The position numbers were made by a program, and so were the translations under genes. The notes below the pieces were generated by a model. That model was not told the DNA's origin. It saw only the letters and a program-made list of their open reading frames with translations, and did not search any database. A stretch of DNA of 64,000 nucleotides, taken from positions 434,001-498,000 of the forward strand of contig JACCLO010000003.1 of NCBI GenBank assembly GCA_029448655.1. Direction: 5' to 3'. Origin of the DNA: Wolfiporia cocos. Taxonomy: Eukaryota; Basidiomycota; Agaricomycetes; Polyporales; Phaeolaceae. Below, piece by piece: positions 54,014 through 64,000 of this stretch; the stretch's first letter is position 1, and each line of letters begins with the position of its first letter.

Positions 54014-56615
54014 ATGTCTTCTCCCACCATGAATCCGAACGCAGTTGATAGCCCGTCTACTCCTCCTCCTCCTTCCCATCTCTCTTCTAGTCAATCCACG
54101 CCTCTTAGTGGCAAACACGCTAATAGAGGGATCAGCTCTGCCAGTGCCGGCAAGCAGGGCGGCCCCACTAATCTCCCTGTATACCGACAGTCGCTCGGAC
54201 GAGAGATGAAGGAGCTGATTGTCCAAATCAGCCTCGACGACTTCCTTGCGAAGTTCGTTCCCGGAAATGATCCTACCGCGGAAGAACGGGCCAGATTCGT
54301 TCGATATGACAAGAATGTGTTTGATGTAGCCGCAGAGAATCCGAAGATGTATACCGAATTCGTGAGTATCTTCGTTGTATGCTTGGTTGGGGTTGAATGA
54401 CAGAGCGCTATGCAGTGCAAGGCTACTATTAGTGCTCTTCAAGCAAGCTCGGACCAGCGCGGGGATTTGATCGCGTCAGACACGGGCTCTCACACCGATA
54501 GCGCCGACAAGGCTAATCGATACCGCCCGGACGTTAGCATCTTTCCTACTTTCGATGCTGCAAAGAAGGCATATACGCTGGAGTTGAAAGATACTCCCGC
54601 AACTTCAGGCGCCCAGGATCGGCCCTACTTAGCGAGGACAAGCTGGAGCTACGTCCTGATCCCTGTCGAAGTCAAGGCCGGTGCGGATGGGTCTGCATTC
54701 TTGTGGGATGACAAGGGCGGATTTCTACGTGATGGAGACGGTGGATTAGAGGCCCTCGGTCAGCTCGTACACTATGCCTTCCTCACCTTTCGATATCAGC
54801 ACCGCACTTCCTTGTTCATGGTCGTCACCTGTCGCCACCGTGCTCGCATCATACGCTGGGACAGATCCGCCGCGGTCGTAACTCGGCCGTTCGAATTCGC
54901 CGGTGATTCTAACGCTCTATTGGACTTCTTCTACAAGTTCAGTAAACTGTCGGATGCACAGCGCGGGCTCGACACCACTGCGGTCCTTGCCACAAAGGAT
55001 GAGGAGGATACCCTGAAGCAGAGCGAGCACCTGATACCCGAGGCACAGCGCGATCTCTATAAGGAGATCACGGGACATGGACGTCCTATCTACAAAATCA
55101 CAATTCCAGCCAGCGACATCATTTCCCCGGCCCAACTTCGCCCCACGGATCCCACTAGCGAGCAGTCAGAATGTTCAGCGTCACCCAGTGGCTCATCGAC
55201 TGCTCCGGTTGCAGACCCTGTTGCCGAGACTCAGCAGGCCCGCACGTTCTTCATCGGAGAACCGCGATTCACCAGCGATTCTGCTACGGGGCGCAGTACG
55301 AGAGGGTATGTCGCCTACGACATGCTCAAGCGCCGCATAGTGTTCCTCAAAGACAGTTGGCGATCGGGCAATGGTCATGCCGAACACAAGATTTACTTGG
55401 ATCTCTGGAAGCATAACGTGCCCCACATTGCGACTCCCCTCAGTGGCGGAGACGTTTGCGACGACTCTGTACAGACGACAAGGTCTCAAGAATGCGATGT
55501 AGGACTGCAGAAGCGCATTCATTATCGCCTCATCGTATTGGAGGTCGGTCGACCGCTGAAGGATTATGAGGAAGCAGTCTACTTGGTTCAATTCATTCAG
55601 CAAGCTGTAGAAGGTGAGTTAATATGCAGATGCACACCGTGTATGGCTTCGGCTCAACACTATGCATAGCACACCGTGGGGCATACACGAAAGCACGTAT
55701 AATGCATCGTGACGTTAGCGCCGACAACATCGTGTTCGACTCCAATCCTCCTAAGGATGGTGAAGGACACAAGCTTCATCGCGCGTTTTTGATCGACTGG
55801 GATCTGTGCAAGTATATAGCAGAGCTGGAGAGTGGGCCTACTCAGGCGACGCGCTCAGTAAGTGTATATATCTTCTATCTGTGAACATGTCCCAACGGTC
55901 TCTTCAGGGAACTTGGCAGTTTATGTCAGCCGCGCTGCTCAGGTACCCTTCCAAGCGACAAGGCCTCTCTGACGACCTGGAGTCATTCATTTATATCATT
56001 TATTGGCTTGCGCTGCGGTTCCATGACCATAATCTTTTCGAGGTTGAACTGGAGGACTACATTCACAGTGCGTTCGACCAGCGTTGGAATTACAATGGCC
56101 GTGATGTCGGTGGTCGTACCAAACTGGACCTCATGAAATCCGGATCTCCACCTTGCCAACTCATTGATGATCCGGCTTTCAACTGGCTTCTCCAACAACT
56201 CGCCAGCATGTGTCAAGATCATTACAGTGCGGCTGCTCCAGAGCTCAGTGGCTTCGATGCTGCCGAGCTGGAGAGGAAAAAGCAGAACGTTGGTAAAAAG
56301 AAACTCTCGACCGCCGCCAAGTATATTAGAAAGTCCAACCCGCCCGACACCGGCAAGGACGCACCTAGACCAGGCAAGTCTGAAGAAGCCCTCCCAAAAC
56401 GCGACCCGTTTTCCGGGCACCAGGACCTGATCACACTCCTTGATGCCGCACTCGACAGGGAGGATTGGGTGGAGGGAAAGACGGAGGATCAGTTCGCTTC
56501 CTTCGGATACTACTGTCGGTCGCAGCATCAGAGAAGCACGAGGTCGAAGCGTGGATCTGAGGCAACTGCTGCGCCTACGAAGACGAAGCGTTCTCGCGTC
56601 AGTGACTCGCATTAG
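54014..56615 (+). CDS. FunK1-type protein kinase, intact
   Basis: Predicted serine/threonine-type kinase of the fungus-specific FunK1 family, of unknown physiological substrate. Four exons (54014-54361, 54404-55613, 55670-55857, 55908-56615) give 817 residues. The N-terminal FunK1 part contains RYRPDVSIFPTFDAA, YVLIPVEVKAGADGSAF and FMVVTCRHRARIIRWDRSAA. The kinase N-lobe has TGRSTRGYVAYDM and RRIVFLKDSWR (ATP-binding Lys). The catalytic loop is IMHRDVSADNIVF, the metal-binding motif reads IDWDLCKY (DWD instead of DFG), and the FunK1 marks GTWQFMSAALL and SDDLESFIYIIYWLALRF follow. The C-terminal tail is rich in Lys/Ser/Arg (KTKRSRVSDSH) and may be a nuclear signal. It is related to the broken FunK1 at 41.2-42.8 kb but not a recent copy. 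Confidence 0.92.
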
Positions 56616-57394
56616 GTAAGATCCAAGACAGTCCCTTTCCTCTTGGTGTCTTATTGAGCAAGCGCATTAGTGACAGGAATGCCTCCACGCAACTCGATGC
56701 GTGTAAGAGTTTGTTATTCTCTCTATCCTGCATCTCAGCGATCTCGGTCACCTAGATTGGGGTAGTAGTGACGATATGTAGTGCTCGCTGCTATGACTTT
56801 GAACTGTGGTATTCATCGAGTTTTCGTGATGCGTCGTGGGTATTCCATGGTAATACGAGATGAGCAAAGAAAACACGGGTTCTGCGTCCAAATCACTTCA
56901 GCGTCTCTCGCATTCGAGTTCCGACTCAGCAATGCCTTGCACAGCGACAATTCTATAAAGGCATCTAGAGATTCGGCCCTTAGCTGAAATTGATCTGAGT
57001 ACACATAAGACTTTCGGTCAACTGTTCGAGGCAAACATGTCATGTTGAAGCACAAGCGCTGACGCGTCCCGACCTCGTGCTAGCGCGTCGGGCGTCGGGC
57101 GTCGGCCCAGTCGGCCCTGCACGAACGAAAATTCGAACGAGCTTGATTCACGTTTTCGAAGTGGATGGGCACCCAGTATTCCGATAGGGAACTCGGACAC
57201 GCAGATATCTCACAGCAGGGGTGCGAGTCTAGGGCGTCCAATCAATATGCCACATTCCTGCAGATCTCTTGTTTTTACATTTGCACACTACGCCCCCACC
57301 GTACCGAGCGCCACGAGGCAAAATACGTACTGCTATTACTTAGCATCGTTACTCCACCCTAGCGCGCTCTGCCATGACCCCCCGCGCACAGTAT
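56616..57394. other. Intergenic stretch between convergent FunK1 and coronin genes
   Basis: It contains the 3' ends of both genes. A short GC-rich block near 57060-57120 repeats GCGTCGGGCGTCGG. No gene is supported. Confidence 0.4.
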
Positions 57395-59360
57395 TCAGCT
57401 GTCCAGTAGCGCAGCGGCCTTGCGTGCGTTTGCTTTGATGCTTTCCACTTGCAGCTCGAGGTTCCGGATCTGCGCGCGCGCGTCGCGCAGTTCGGCCGTG
57501 AGGCGCACGTTCTCCTCTTTGAGCGCAGCGGCTGCCGACGAGTCCTACACAGTCGAAGCAACGTTCGTGAGCGACATATTATCTGTCAGGGCGGGAGCGA
57601 CGTACGTCTCCGGGGCTCGTCAGTGAGCGCGCGGGCGTCTTGGGCTCTGTCGGGGACACGGGGAGCGGGCTCGCATCCGGTCGCTTCACGGGGGACGACA
57701 GAGTCTCAGACGCCGAGACGGCGGGGGCCGAAATCGGGGACGGCGCGCTGACGGTCTTGGTTGGCGAGATGGCTGCGGGCGCCGAGGGTGGCGGGGCACC
57801 GGAAGTGATCGCACCCGTGTCAAGGCTGACGAGGTTCGGCGGGGCAGCCTTTCCCGAGAAGAACTCGCCCGCTGAGAGCGCGGGCTCTGAGGAGGGCGCA
57901 GGAGGGTAGATGTCGGATTGGAAAGTGTCAGACTGGGTTTGTCAGTATGGTGAGCAGCTGAAGCGGCGGAGAAAGGAGAAGTATACCTTGCGCGGGACGA
58001 TGAACGCGATCGCCTCGATGGACGACCCGGCGACCTTGTACGCACGCGCGATCTCGCACTCGGAAATGCTGAGCGCGCGTCGGGGGAGGAAGCACATCCC
58101 GCGCTGCGGGTCGGACGACTTGTACTCCGCGAGGCCGAACAGCTGGTCGTTCTCGTACTCATAGTACCTAATATTGCCATCTCTGGACGACCGTCAGTGC
58201 CAATCTTTGACGGAGTTAGATCGGGAGCGAGCGTCTTACCCCTTTCCGGCTGTAGGGAAGGCAGATGAGCACAAATTCGGCGCAGTGAAACGGCAAGATA
58301 CCAACCGAGGAACAGGATGTTGTTGTCAGACCAGAACGGCATAAGCACGCCGGAAGTCTGGTCGATCGTCGTCATCTTGACATTGGACAGTCCGGCCGTC
58401 TCCCAGATCGCAACCTGGCGATCGCTCATCTTGCTGAAACCGGTCGTCGCAATGCTGTCGCGCTCGCCCATCCACACCACACGTGCACCCTGAAGAGTTG
58501 TCAGCGTCTCACCCGCCAACGCTCAAAACATAGCTGATCACCTTGATACCACCATGCCCCTCTGTGATGCGAACAGCCTCCCCGCTCGCGCGAGGATCGA
58601 AGAGCCGGATCTTGCGGTCTCTGCACGTCGTGACGAGCAGGTTACCTGAGGGATTAAACGCAAGGCTCTGAATGGCATCACCGTGGCCGCTCAGCACAGC
58701 CTTAGCATTCTCAGGATTGGCAAGATCCCATAGCTTCACGGTATGGTCGCCAGTCGCGCTCGCAAGCACGTTGTTCGCAGTAGGGTGGAAGAGGACCTGG
58801 CCAACCCTGCGCGGCGACACGTCAATGCGCGCGACAGGGTCGAAGTCCTGCGGCTCCCAGTGCTCTTGGCCCCAGCCCTCGAACACAGACTCCTCGACCT
58901 TCCAGATCATGACCTTGCCATCATCGCCGGCAGAGGCCACGATCGAGTCGTTGAACGGAGACCAGTCCGTGTCCAAGACAGGTGCAGAGTGGCTGCGGGC
59001 AAGAGGGATGAGGTCGGGGATCTTGGAAGGAAAGGAGTGAGGAAGAGGCTCAAAGGGCGATGGCAGTGGCAGAATGGCAAATGCACCGCCTCCTGAGGCA
59101 TTCCAGTTGATACTAATGTAACGCTGTCCGCGGTAGTCACGATGAGCTGCAGGCTACTTGCGTAGCGATCAGACTCACACCCGAGGCAGCGACGAGGTTC
59201 GTGTCCCAGGCACTGCTGGTCACCTTGATGTTATCTAGGCTATATTCCTTCTTGCCTTGCTGCCCGAAGACGTGGCTGGTCGCGCATTGTGAGGTCGCTA
59301 TGCGTGCCAGACACGTATACACGCCTACCGATACTTCGACGCCCTCACGAACCGAGACAT
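57395..59360 (-). CDS. CRN1: Coronin
   Basis: Coronins are WD40 beta-propeller proteins that bind F-actin and regulate Arp2/3 and cofilin. The start at 59360 (MSRFVRASKYR, exon 59360-59329) is joined across an intron to HVFGQQGKKEYSLDNIKVTS, the characteristic coronin N-terminus. WD repeats follow: DTDWSPFNDSIVASAGDDGK, VLFHPTANNVLASATGDHTV, LAFNPSGNLLVTTCRDRKIR, VVWMGERDSIATTGFSKMSD, and then QVAIWETAGLSN and FWSDNNILFLG. After the propeller comes the conserved extension FGLAEYKSSDPQRGMCFLPR and SECEIARAYKVAG. A Ser/Pro-rich linker and a C-terminal coiled coil (LKEENVRLTAELRDARAQI, LELQVESIKANARKAAALL) end the protein. All expected parts are present. It is head to head with GCV1. Confidence 0.93.
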
Positions 59361-59687
59361 TCTGAATCGTTAAGACGCGTCTGGTGCTAGAAGATGCAAG
59401 AGCTGCTCAGGTTTGTTTAGCGTATGGGTATAGAGGACAGTGTATACAGCGTTCAAGCAAGACAAGATGCAGCCACTCCGGATACAGCGTTCGATTGTAT
59501 CGAGGCTGCTAAATCAATGATCGCGGTCAATTCCATAAGAGGCAGTCCTAAGAAAAGTAGCCGAAATTAATTATCGCGACAACTTTGCCCGAGTCTCAAG
59601 CGTGTTTCCGCCCGGCCTTCCGTGAGTGCACAGAATCCTTTCTCACTCCCACTTTGTCGTCGACGGACTGAGGAAGCACGACAAAAT
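59361..59687. promoter_or_regulatory. Divergent promoter region of coronin and GCV1
   Basis: These 327 bp separate the two start codons. No specific regulatory motif was recognised. Confidence 0.45.
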
Positions 59688-61306
59688 GACAGTTCTGAGA
59701 TGGGCAGCAAGGACCAGCGCCGCTAGATTGCCCGTCGCACCCACCGCGTTGCGGGCGCGTACTCTGGCTACAGCTTCATCCGAGGTGCGTGTACATTACA
59801 GCTAGAATGCTTCACCCGGAATGAATCCAGGGTACAACTGCAGAAGCTCAGCCGGACAGCGCTGTATGACTTCCATCTCAAAAATGGTGCAAAGATGGTC
59901 CCCTTTGCGGGATACTCGATGCCTCTGTCATATGGTGATGTCGGAGCAGGTGCGTCTTGCGTCTAAACTACGCGCGCAGTTGATGCACTCAATAGTGGCA
60001 ATCGCTAGTGGCAAGTCACCATCATGTCAGGAACTCGGTGGGCCTCTTCGACGTAGGACATATGGTGCAATCCAAGTGCGTCTCAATACTGTGGCTCCCA
60101 TGTCATCCGTGCCAACCCACCAGCGCGTCAGCTTCCGCGGTGCGACCGCAAGTGCATTCCTCGAATGGCTCACGCCGTCCTCCCTATCGTCCCTCACGCC
60201 CTACTCTTCCACCCTTTCTGTCCTGCTGAACGAGCGTGGCGGCATTATTGATGATACCGTCATTACCAAGCACGCAGACGACGCGTTTTATGTCGTGACC
60301 AACGCGGGACGCCGCGAGCGTGACCTCGCATGGTTCGCGCAAAAGGTGGAGGAGTGGAATGCCAGCGAGCGCGCACAGGCTGGGAAGGTCGAGCATGAGG
60401 TGCTCAAGGGCTGGGGCCTGCTTGCGCTGCAGGGCCCCGAGGCGGCAAAGTACCTTCAAGCGCTGACCGCGTTCGACCTGCAAGCTTTGACGTTCGGGCG
60501 GTCGGCATTCGTGCCGATCGAGGGTTTCAACTTGCATGTGGCGCGCGGTGGCTACACTGGCGAGGACGGCTTCGAGGTCTGTGGCCCATTGCTATGTGTT
60601 GCACTCGTTCCGAGACCGCTGTAGATATCAATACCTCCCTCACAAACGGTGGAGGTCGCCGAACTGCTCGCCAAGCCGCCTGTTCAACTCACCGGGCTGG
60701 GTGCGCGAGATAGTCTGCGGCTCGAGGCTGGCATGTGTTTGTACGGCCAGGACCTTGACGAAGACACGTCTCCAGTAGAGGCTGGTCTGACCTGGGTCAT
60801 CGGTATGTTTACAAGCTTTGTCACATCTCCACTGATTCACGGTCGGTCGCAGGGAAGGACCGCCGTGAGACGGGTGATTTTATTGGAGCAGAGGGTGTGC
60901 GCAAGCACCTCAAGGATGGCCCACCGAGACGGCGAGTTGGCATGATTGTGGAGGGGGCGCCTGCCCGACGTGAGTACAGGTTCTGATAGACCTCCGCATG
61001 CTCATCGTTGTCTGGTTCAACAGAGGGCGCGAAGATCTTGACTCCGTCTAGCAACGAGCTCATAGGTGCGCACGCGTCTTCCTTACCTTATGTGGCATGA
61101 CTTATGATCTCCCGCTTCCTGTCGAAGGTACTGTGACGTCCGGCATTCCTTCGCCGACCCTGGGCAAGAACATCGCGATGGGGTATGTCCAATCGGGCTG
61201 GCACAAGAAGGGCACCGAGATCGTGGTAGAAGTGCGCAACAAGCCGCGACCGGCAGTGCTGACGCCGATGCCGTTCGTGAAGCCGAGGTATTACAGAGGT
61301 GCTTGA
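59688..61306 (+). CDS. GCV1: Aminomethyltransferase, glycine cleavage system T protein (mitochondrial)
   Basis: The T protein transfers the methylene carbon from the aminomethyl-lipoyl H protein to tetrahydrofolate and releases ammonia, in the mitochondrial matrix. The N-terminus [19 protein letters not shown] is Arg-rich and lacks acids, as in a targeting peptide. Several small exons give [107 protein letters not shown] and [16 protein letters not shown]. These are the ordered conserved blocks of GcvT. The stop is at 61306, and the last residues VKPRYYRGA fit the family end. The product is about 400 residues and apparently intact. Confidence 0.93.
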
Positions 61307-62040
61307 TATAAGATCTATTGTGTTGTAGTGAGTTTGCATGTGGTGTAGCGGTGCGATTCGAGTCATGATTCATCTCCTGGCTTCTGACGAACCAACCGCC
61401 TAGAGCATGTATTTGCTTGCAATAAATCTCAATTAAGGTGGATCTTGTGCATTTTCCACACATGTGTGGCGCTCAGCTGAGCGTTGGCCAATATCAAAGA
61501 GGCTATGCATCCGATTGTAGCTGTACTGATCAGATTCGTTCTGTGCCATCTATATACGATCACTCAGACAATATCAGCAGATGCCAGCACGAAGTACTCT
61601 TAATGCATCTTCTGACGCCTTTGTGATTGTGTTGTGCTTTCAGCAACAATGACGCACTTCCAGCAGGACTGCACCAGAATTTAAGCTGGCTGAAGCACAA
61701 CGACTAAACTCAGCAGGGTCCAATCGGTAACAAGGCGATGCGCCCTCCGACAAGCCCGTAACGTATGGGGATTGGCTTGCAAATGTCCTTAATACTAAAG
61801 CTTGATGAGCTGTGCAAACCGTAAATAGGTGGCGGCAGCCACGAGTTCACTCGGCCCGTGCAAGGCGAGAGAGAGAGAGAGACAACCATTTATATCCCGC
61901 AGTCAGTAGACTATGTACATGTGCGGCAGCTAACTAGAGCCACGGTGTACCGTAAGTGTGTAAGTAAAAGAGAGTAATGTGGGTGTGATGGTCTTTCATG
62001 TGCGAGGTATCGTAAGGAGAGTTACGTCATGGCCAGTAAT
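61307..62040. other. Intergenic stretch before the second gypsy element
   Basis: No gene seen. It contains a short (GA)n run at about 61868-61883. GTAAT (62036-62040) immediately precedes the LTR and should be one half of the target duplication, whose other half lies beyond the window. Confidence 0.45.
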
Positions 62041-62411
62041 TGACACAAGCGTATTCTTAAGCAACTACTCAGGGGAATATGACTCGCGTGAAAGCGTATT
62101 CCTGATCTGAGGCTACTCAAGGCAACAAAGGCCAAGACGAGTCTGGGGTGCTCCCTGCTCGTCTGGCTGGTATATATGCTCGTAGGCTGTTTGTACATGT
62201 TTGGCTACTATACAGTATTACGTAAGCTGGTAGACCGTTTAGAGTATGGTAAACCCTATCGTAGGTGTAGAGCCACATCAAGGGTGTCCGGGGTCTGTGT
62301 AGGCACGTGTGGGGTGTTTGGGGTCCTTGCACGTGATGCGTAGGTGGGCGCTTAGATAAGATAAGGGTCGTCACTAGTAGATGTCTTGTTGGAGAAAATC
62401 GGCTTGTGACA
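62041..62411 (-). repeat. 3' LTR of the second gypsy copy
   Basis: It is 371 bp and shares the TATATA and AGACTCGTCTT blocks (sense strand) with the first element. It differs from it at roughly 20 or more positions, so the two elements inserted separately. Confidence 0.88.
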
Positions 62412-64000
62412 GTACCCCCTCTTCTAGCTGCGTGTCCCCACGCCCAGCAATCACTTTGTACATAGTTTGGTCAACATGGCACGGGTGGTCTACGGTTTTG
62501 GTGCATATGTGTGGGTGCACCAGTTGGAGGGTGTTCAAGACCGGGTAGATCCAGTATCCTATTGATTCAGGTATAGTGGATTCTATCGGTTCTCCAACTC
62601 GTATTCCGTATTGCATGACCCGTGTTCGTGGATCGCAGAACCAGAAGTTACGAACGACAAGCTTCTTTTCATAGGCGTAGAACGGTATGCTGCCTTTGAC
62701 TAGAAGCGTGCTGTCTATGTCGTTGTATATTATGAACTCCTTCGGGTTCTCCCTAAGTCCCATTTCCCGAGCTTTTCGTTCGAAGTCCTCCCACTCAGGA
62801 TCCCAGTTGGATTTAGAGTGGTCCCAGCCAGTGAGTCTGTTTTTTCCACTGGTTACCTGGTGCGGATGGTCTAGCTTCGAAGAACTTTGTGACTAGCTCT
62901 TGGTAATGGTTCATTCCACGTTTTCGTTCCCATGTTTTAGTCCCGTCAGACCACTCGACTTCTAGCTCGACTCGCCCTCGGTCTTCCCTGGATTCGAGGA
63001 TCCTGAGAGGCCTGCGAGCGTCATTGCTTTCCGTCAGTTCGTTGTGGTTCTGGTTGGGGAAGGCGGGCGGTCTGTATGGTAGGAGTAAGACCTCGTTGAA
63101 TACTGGGTATATCCCGCGCATGTCTGCGGGGAGGTCTAGTTCGTACGCTCCATGCCCGACCTTCTTGGTGACCTTGTACGGTCCAAATCGCTTGGAGTCA
63201 AGCTTCTTAGTTGGGTGGCCCATATTTATGTTGCGGCCGTCAACCCAGACTAAGTCGCCTTCAGAGTACGATAGTGGCGATGCCCGTTTCCTATTATAGT
63301 ACTCTTTCATGCGTAGCTTAGCTTTCTCCAGGTTCTGTGAAGCGAGTTTGGATATCGTGTGCATGTGTTCGACCCAATCCCGTGCTACCCCCTCTTCTTG
63401 TTCTGGCGCCTCTACACCTGTGAAGGGGTGGTATCCGTGCGTAAGGTAAAAGGGACTATATCCCGTGCTACTGTGTACGTGTGTCTTGTACGCAAAGCTT
63501 GCCAGCGGGAGTAAGTCCGGCCAGTTCGTATGAGTCTCATTAATAAATAACCTAAGGTAGACCTCGAGTTCCTGGTTCATACGTTCCGTTTGCCCGTCTG
63601 TCTGTGGGTGGAACGCGGTACTCGGGTTTCCCTGTATGCCTAATCTACGATATACGTCTTTTATGAATTCTGCTACGAACTGTGGTCCTCTGTCGCTAAA
63701 TACTTTCTTAGGTAGTCCGTGTTGTGTATATACTTTGTCTATAAATATGTTGGCCCATCCTTCGGCCAATAGTTTAGTCGTTGTTGGTACAGCTATATAG
63801 TCCTTTGACTTCATGTCTACTACTACAATTATCGCGTCGCGACCCTTGGAAGTGGGGAGTCCCGTGATCATGTCTACGGAAATGTTCTCCCAGTTGTGTG
63901 CTGGAGTCGGGTTCGGGTTGAGTGGAGCCGCGCGTTTGGATTGGTCCGGCTTAGCGGCCTGGCACTTGATACAAGCTTTGACGTACTGGCGAATGTCTGA
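62374..64000 (-). pseudogene. Integrase and chromodomain part of pol in the second gypsy copy
   Basis: From 64000 the frame reads through the integrase zinc finger (KACIKCQAAKPD), the first Asp (SVDMITGLP), the second (FSDRGPQFVAEF, intact here but lost by frameshift in the first copy), the Glu region (ERMNQELEVYLRLF), and the chromodomain (PLRILESREDRGRVELEVEW). A frameshift near 62830, after GNQWKK, separates the last approximately 140 residues (62374-62763, MGLRENPKEFIIYNDIDSTL onward). This copy is therefore also defective, at a different site. Confidence 0.88.

Larger units (their letters stand above)
62041..64000 (-). mobile_element. Second copy of the gypsy family, 3' end only (runs off the window)
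   Basis: It has the same orientation and family as the element at 42.8-51.0 kb. The 3' LTR is 62041-62411 (371 bp, TG...CA ends, moderately diverged from the other copies). The polypurine tract lies at 62412-62426, and the region beyond is the integrase and chromodomain part of pol. The 5' part lies beyond 64000. Confidence 0.93.

Noticed and set aside
59821..60624. A 267-codon start for GCV1 at 59821
   Set aside because: That reading runs through introns. The spliced model from 59688 recovers the targeting peptide and conserved GcvT blocks that the unspliced frame interrupts.

Overview
This window looks like a piece of a basidiomycete (mushroom-forming fungus) nuclear genome, probably from the polypore/agaric group. 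The genes carry many short introns of about 45-60 bp with GT-AG ends. There are FunK1-type fungal kinases, a chromodomain Ty3/gypsy retrotransposon, and single-copy fungal housekeeping genes lying next to transposon-rich, gene-poor stretches.

Layout. At 0-6.3 kb the 3' part of RPB7 (RNA polymerase II subunit) converges on a full VPS10 vacuolar sorting receptor gene. From 6.3 to 34.3 kb the region is accessory. It holds three paralogous acyl-CoA oxidase/dehydrogenase-like genes (9.7-11.7 kb plus strand, 27.0-29.0 kb plus strand, 32.2-34.3 kb minus strand). A 4.6-kb nested transposon complex sits at 14.1-18.7 kb: a hAT-like shell with an 8-bp target duplication, two oppositely oriented solo LTRs inside it, and a further 2.5-kb insertion inside one of those LTRs. 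A very GC-rich island at 20.1-25.0 kb carries, all on the minus strand, an F-box protein gene, a GH72 beta-1,3-glucanosyltransferase (GAS/GEL type) and a cytidine deaminase with an 18-bp minisatellite in an intron. From 36.1 to 40.5 kb, ABP1 (actin-binding, cofilin-homology plus SH3 domains) and a mitochondrial carrier are transcribed head to head.

From 41.2 to 51.6 kb a FunK1 kinase pseudogene is split by a complete 8,142-bp Ty3/gypsy chromovirus (371-bp LTRs differing at 2 sites, target duplication GCTGG). A few hundred bases upstream in the same fragment lies a 470-bp solo LTR of the family also found at 14-18 kb. The gypsy element carries a complete dUTPase domain between Gag and protease. 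It also shows an 11-nt match between the base next to the 5' LTR and the predicted start of its own RNA, which is the signature of Tf1-like self-priming. Its reverse transcriptase and integrase are nevertheless broken. A second copy of the same family enters at 62.0 kb and runs off the window. Between the two copies lie an intact FunK1 kinase gene (54.0-56.6 kb) and a head-to-head pair, coronin (minus) and the mitochondrial glycine-cleavage T protein GCV1 (plus).

Themes. ABP1 and coronin are both regulators of cortical actin/Arp2/3. GAS/GEL acts on the cell wall. VPS10 acts in Golgi-to-vacuole sorting. These look like ordinary scattered eukaryotic genes; I see no gene cluster acting in one pathway. 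The most informative part of the window is the layered history of mobile elements.
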